Below the pieces are notes generated by a model. That model saw nothing but the letters and a program-made list of their open reading frames with translations, searched no databases and was not told where the DNA came from. A stretch of DNA of 24,399 nt from an uncultured Muribaculaceae bacterium (GTDB taxonomy: Bacteria; Bacteroidota; Bacteroidia; Bacteroidales; Muribaculaceae). This document shows positions 23,962-24,399 of this stretch, one piece after another (the stretch's first letter is position 1; the number at the start of each line of letters is the position of its first letter). The stretch lies in assembly GCA_910584185.1 (NCBI GenBank), contig CAJTYC010000034.1:1-24399 (forward strand). Direction: 5' to 3'. The position numbers and the translations under genes were made by a program.

Positions 23962-24183
23962 GAAGTTGTTTAAACTAATTTACGAAAGTTAAAATGGAGT
24001 TGAAAGCCTTTCTTTTGTTAACCTTTGCGGATCTTTTTATCTCCCATTCGGTCGATGAGCTAAAGGTTGGCCGCTTTCGTCCCTTTTATTTACACCAACC
24101 GAGAGGTTGCTGCAAATAAAAGGAACAAAATCGTCTCAAAAATATCTCGCAAAGGTTAACAAGAAATTAGTTTAAACAACTTC
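23962..24183 (-). other. 222-bp nested inverted-repeat element; candidate structured RNA leader or foldback mobile element
   Basis: Three nested pairs of arms share roughly one centre: 23962-23981 with 24164-24183 (20 bp perfect, GAAGTTGTTTAAACTAATTT); 24015-24029 with 24148-24162 (15 bp perfect, TTGTTAACCTTTGCG); and 24075-24100 with 24105-24130 (26 positions, 4-nt loop). TAT stands immediately outside both ends, compatible with a 3-bp duplication. It has no coding capacity. It lies 32 nt upstream of the four-gene secreted-protein operon. A TATTTTTG -7-like box at 24144-24137 on the minus strand lies inside the right arm, without a matching -33. A regulatory RNA or a MITE are both possible. 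Confidence 0.6.
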
Positions 24184-24399
24184 TATTTGTGTAATTGACA
24201 TTGATTTTGAATCGGATGATTTTTTGTTGTCAGTAGTATAGCCACATCAAACGCGCGCTAAATTAATATTTAATTTTTATTTTATGAATAAAACAACGAA
24301 AACGTATCCAAAAAGATCTGAAAAACCTGAAATTTTACGTTTATTTAATTTAAGTTTCGCAAGTATATGATTGATGAGATAAGGGCATAAAAAAACGAC
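24184..24399 (+). other. AT-rich non-coding region with one doubtful 28-residue ORF
   Basis: Only one short plus-strand frame stands out: ATG 24284 to TGA 24370, encoding MNKTTKTYPKRSEK... (28 aa), in an AT-rich context like that before other starts in this window. It has no recognisable motif and no clear promoter, and may be chance or the remnant of a gene. Nothing else in this stretch can be supported; the next gene to the right is outside the window. Confidence 0.25.

Overview
The window looks like a chromosomal segment of a gut Bacteroidales bacterium, and I favour the Muribaculaceae/Prevotella side of the order. This rests on large secreted proteins ending in a short 'G-[IV]-Y-[IV]-V-x-G-K' tail, a C10 (streptopain-like) protease, a BACON domain, BspA-type leucine-rich repeats, an ORF6N-domain protein, and promoters of the form TTG - about 20 nt - TAnnTTTG with little Shine-Dalgarno signal. 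The order is well supported; the family is inference.

Layout. (1) 1-6951, plus strand: a promoter and three large secreted proteins (propeller/fibronectin-III; choice-of-anchor-J plus BACON; BspA-like LRR). A hairpin leader lies before the second, and a strong intrinsic terminator ends only 11 nt before the third. (2) 7101-9914, plus strand: a promoter and a tight three-gene surface-glycan operon (LpxL/HtrB-like lipid A acyltransferase, Stealth-family sugar-phosphate transferase, GT-A-like glycosyltransferase). (3) 9958-10033: a 21-bp perfect inverted repeat between convergent genes, resembling a small MITE. (4) 10033-11594, minus strand: an ORF6N protein followed by a GT92-like glycosyltransferase. 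(5) 11723-14223: housekeeping genes, namely a Sfp-type phosphopantetheinyl transferase (plus), then asd and fabD (minus). (6) 14367-23929, minus strand: four large secreted-protein genes, probably one transcription unit: a 743-codon protein, a 632-aa protein, a roughly 932-aa Ig-like-repeat protein and a C10 protease. Two of the four are broken, one by a single-base frameshift and one by an in-frame TAA. (7) 23930-24399: a long AT-rich non-coding region holding a 222-bp nested inverted-repeat element just upstream of that operon.

How the genes fit together. Both ends of the window encode proteins for the cell surface or exterior. Seven of them share a beta-strand tail resembling type IX secretion sorting domains. 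The middle encodes envelope glycolipid modification plus fatty-acid and amino-acid biosynthesis: the phosphopantetheinyl transferase activates acyl carrier protein and FabD loads malonyl units onto it.

The points most worth a second look are the nested foldback element at 23962-24183 (candidate structured leader RNA or foldback mobile element), the two independently disrupted secreted-protein genes, and the MITE-like palindrome at 9958-10033.
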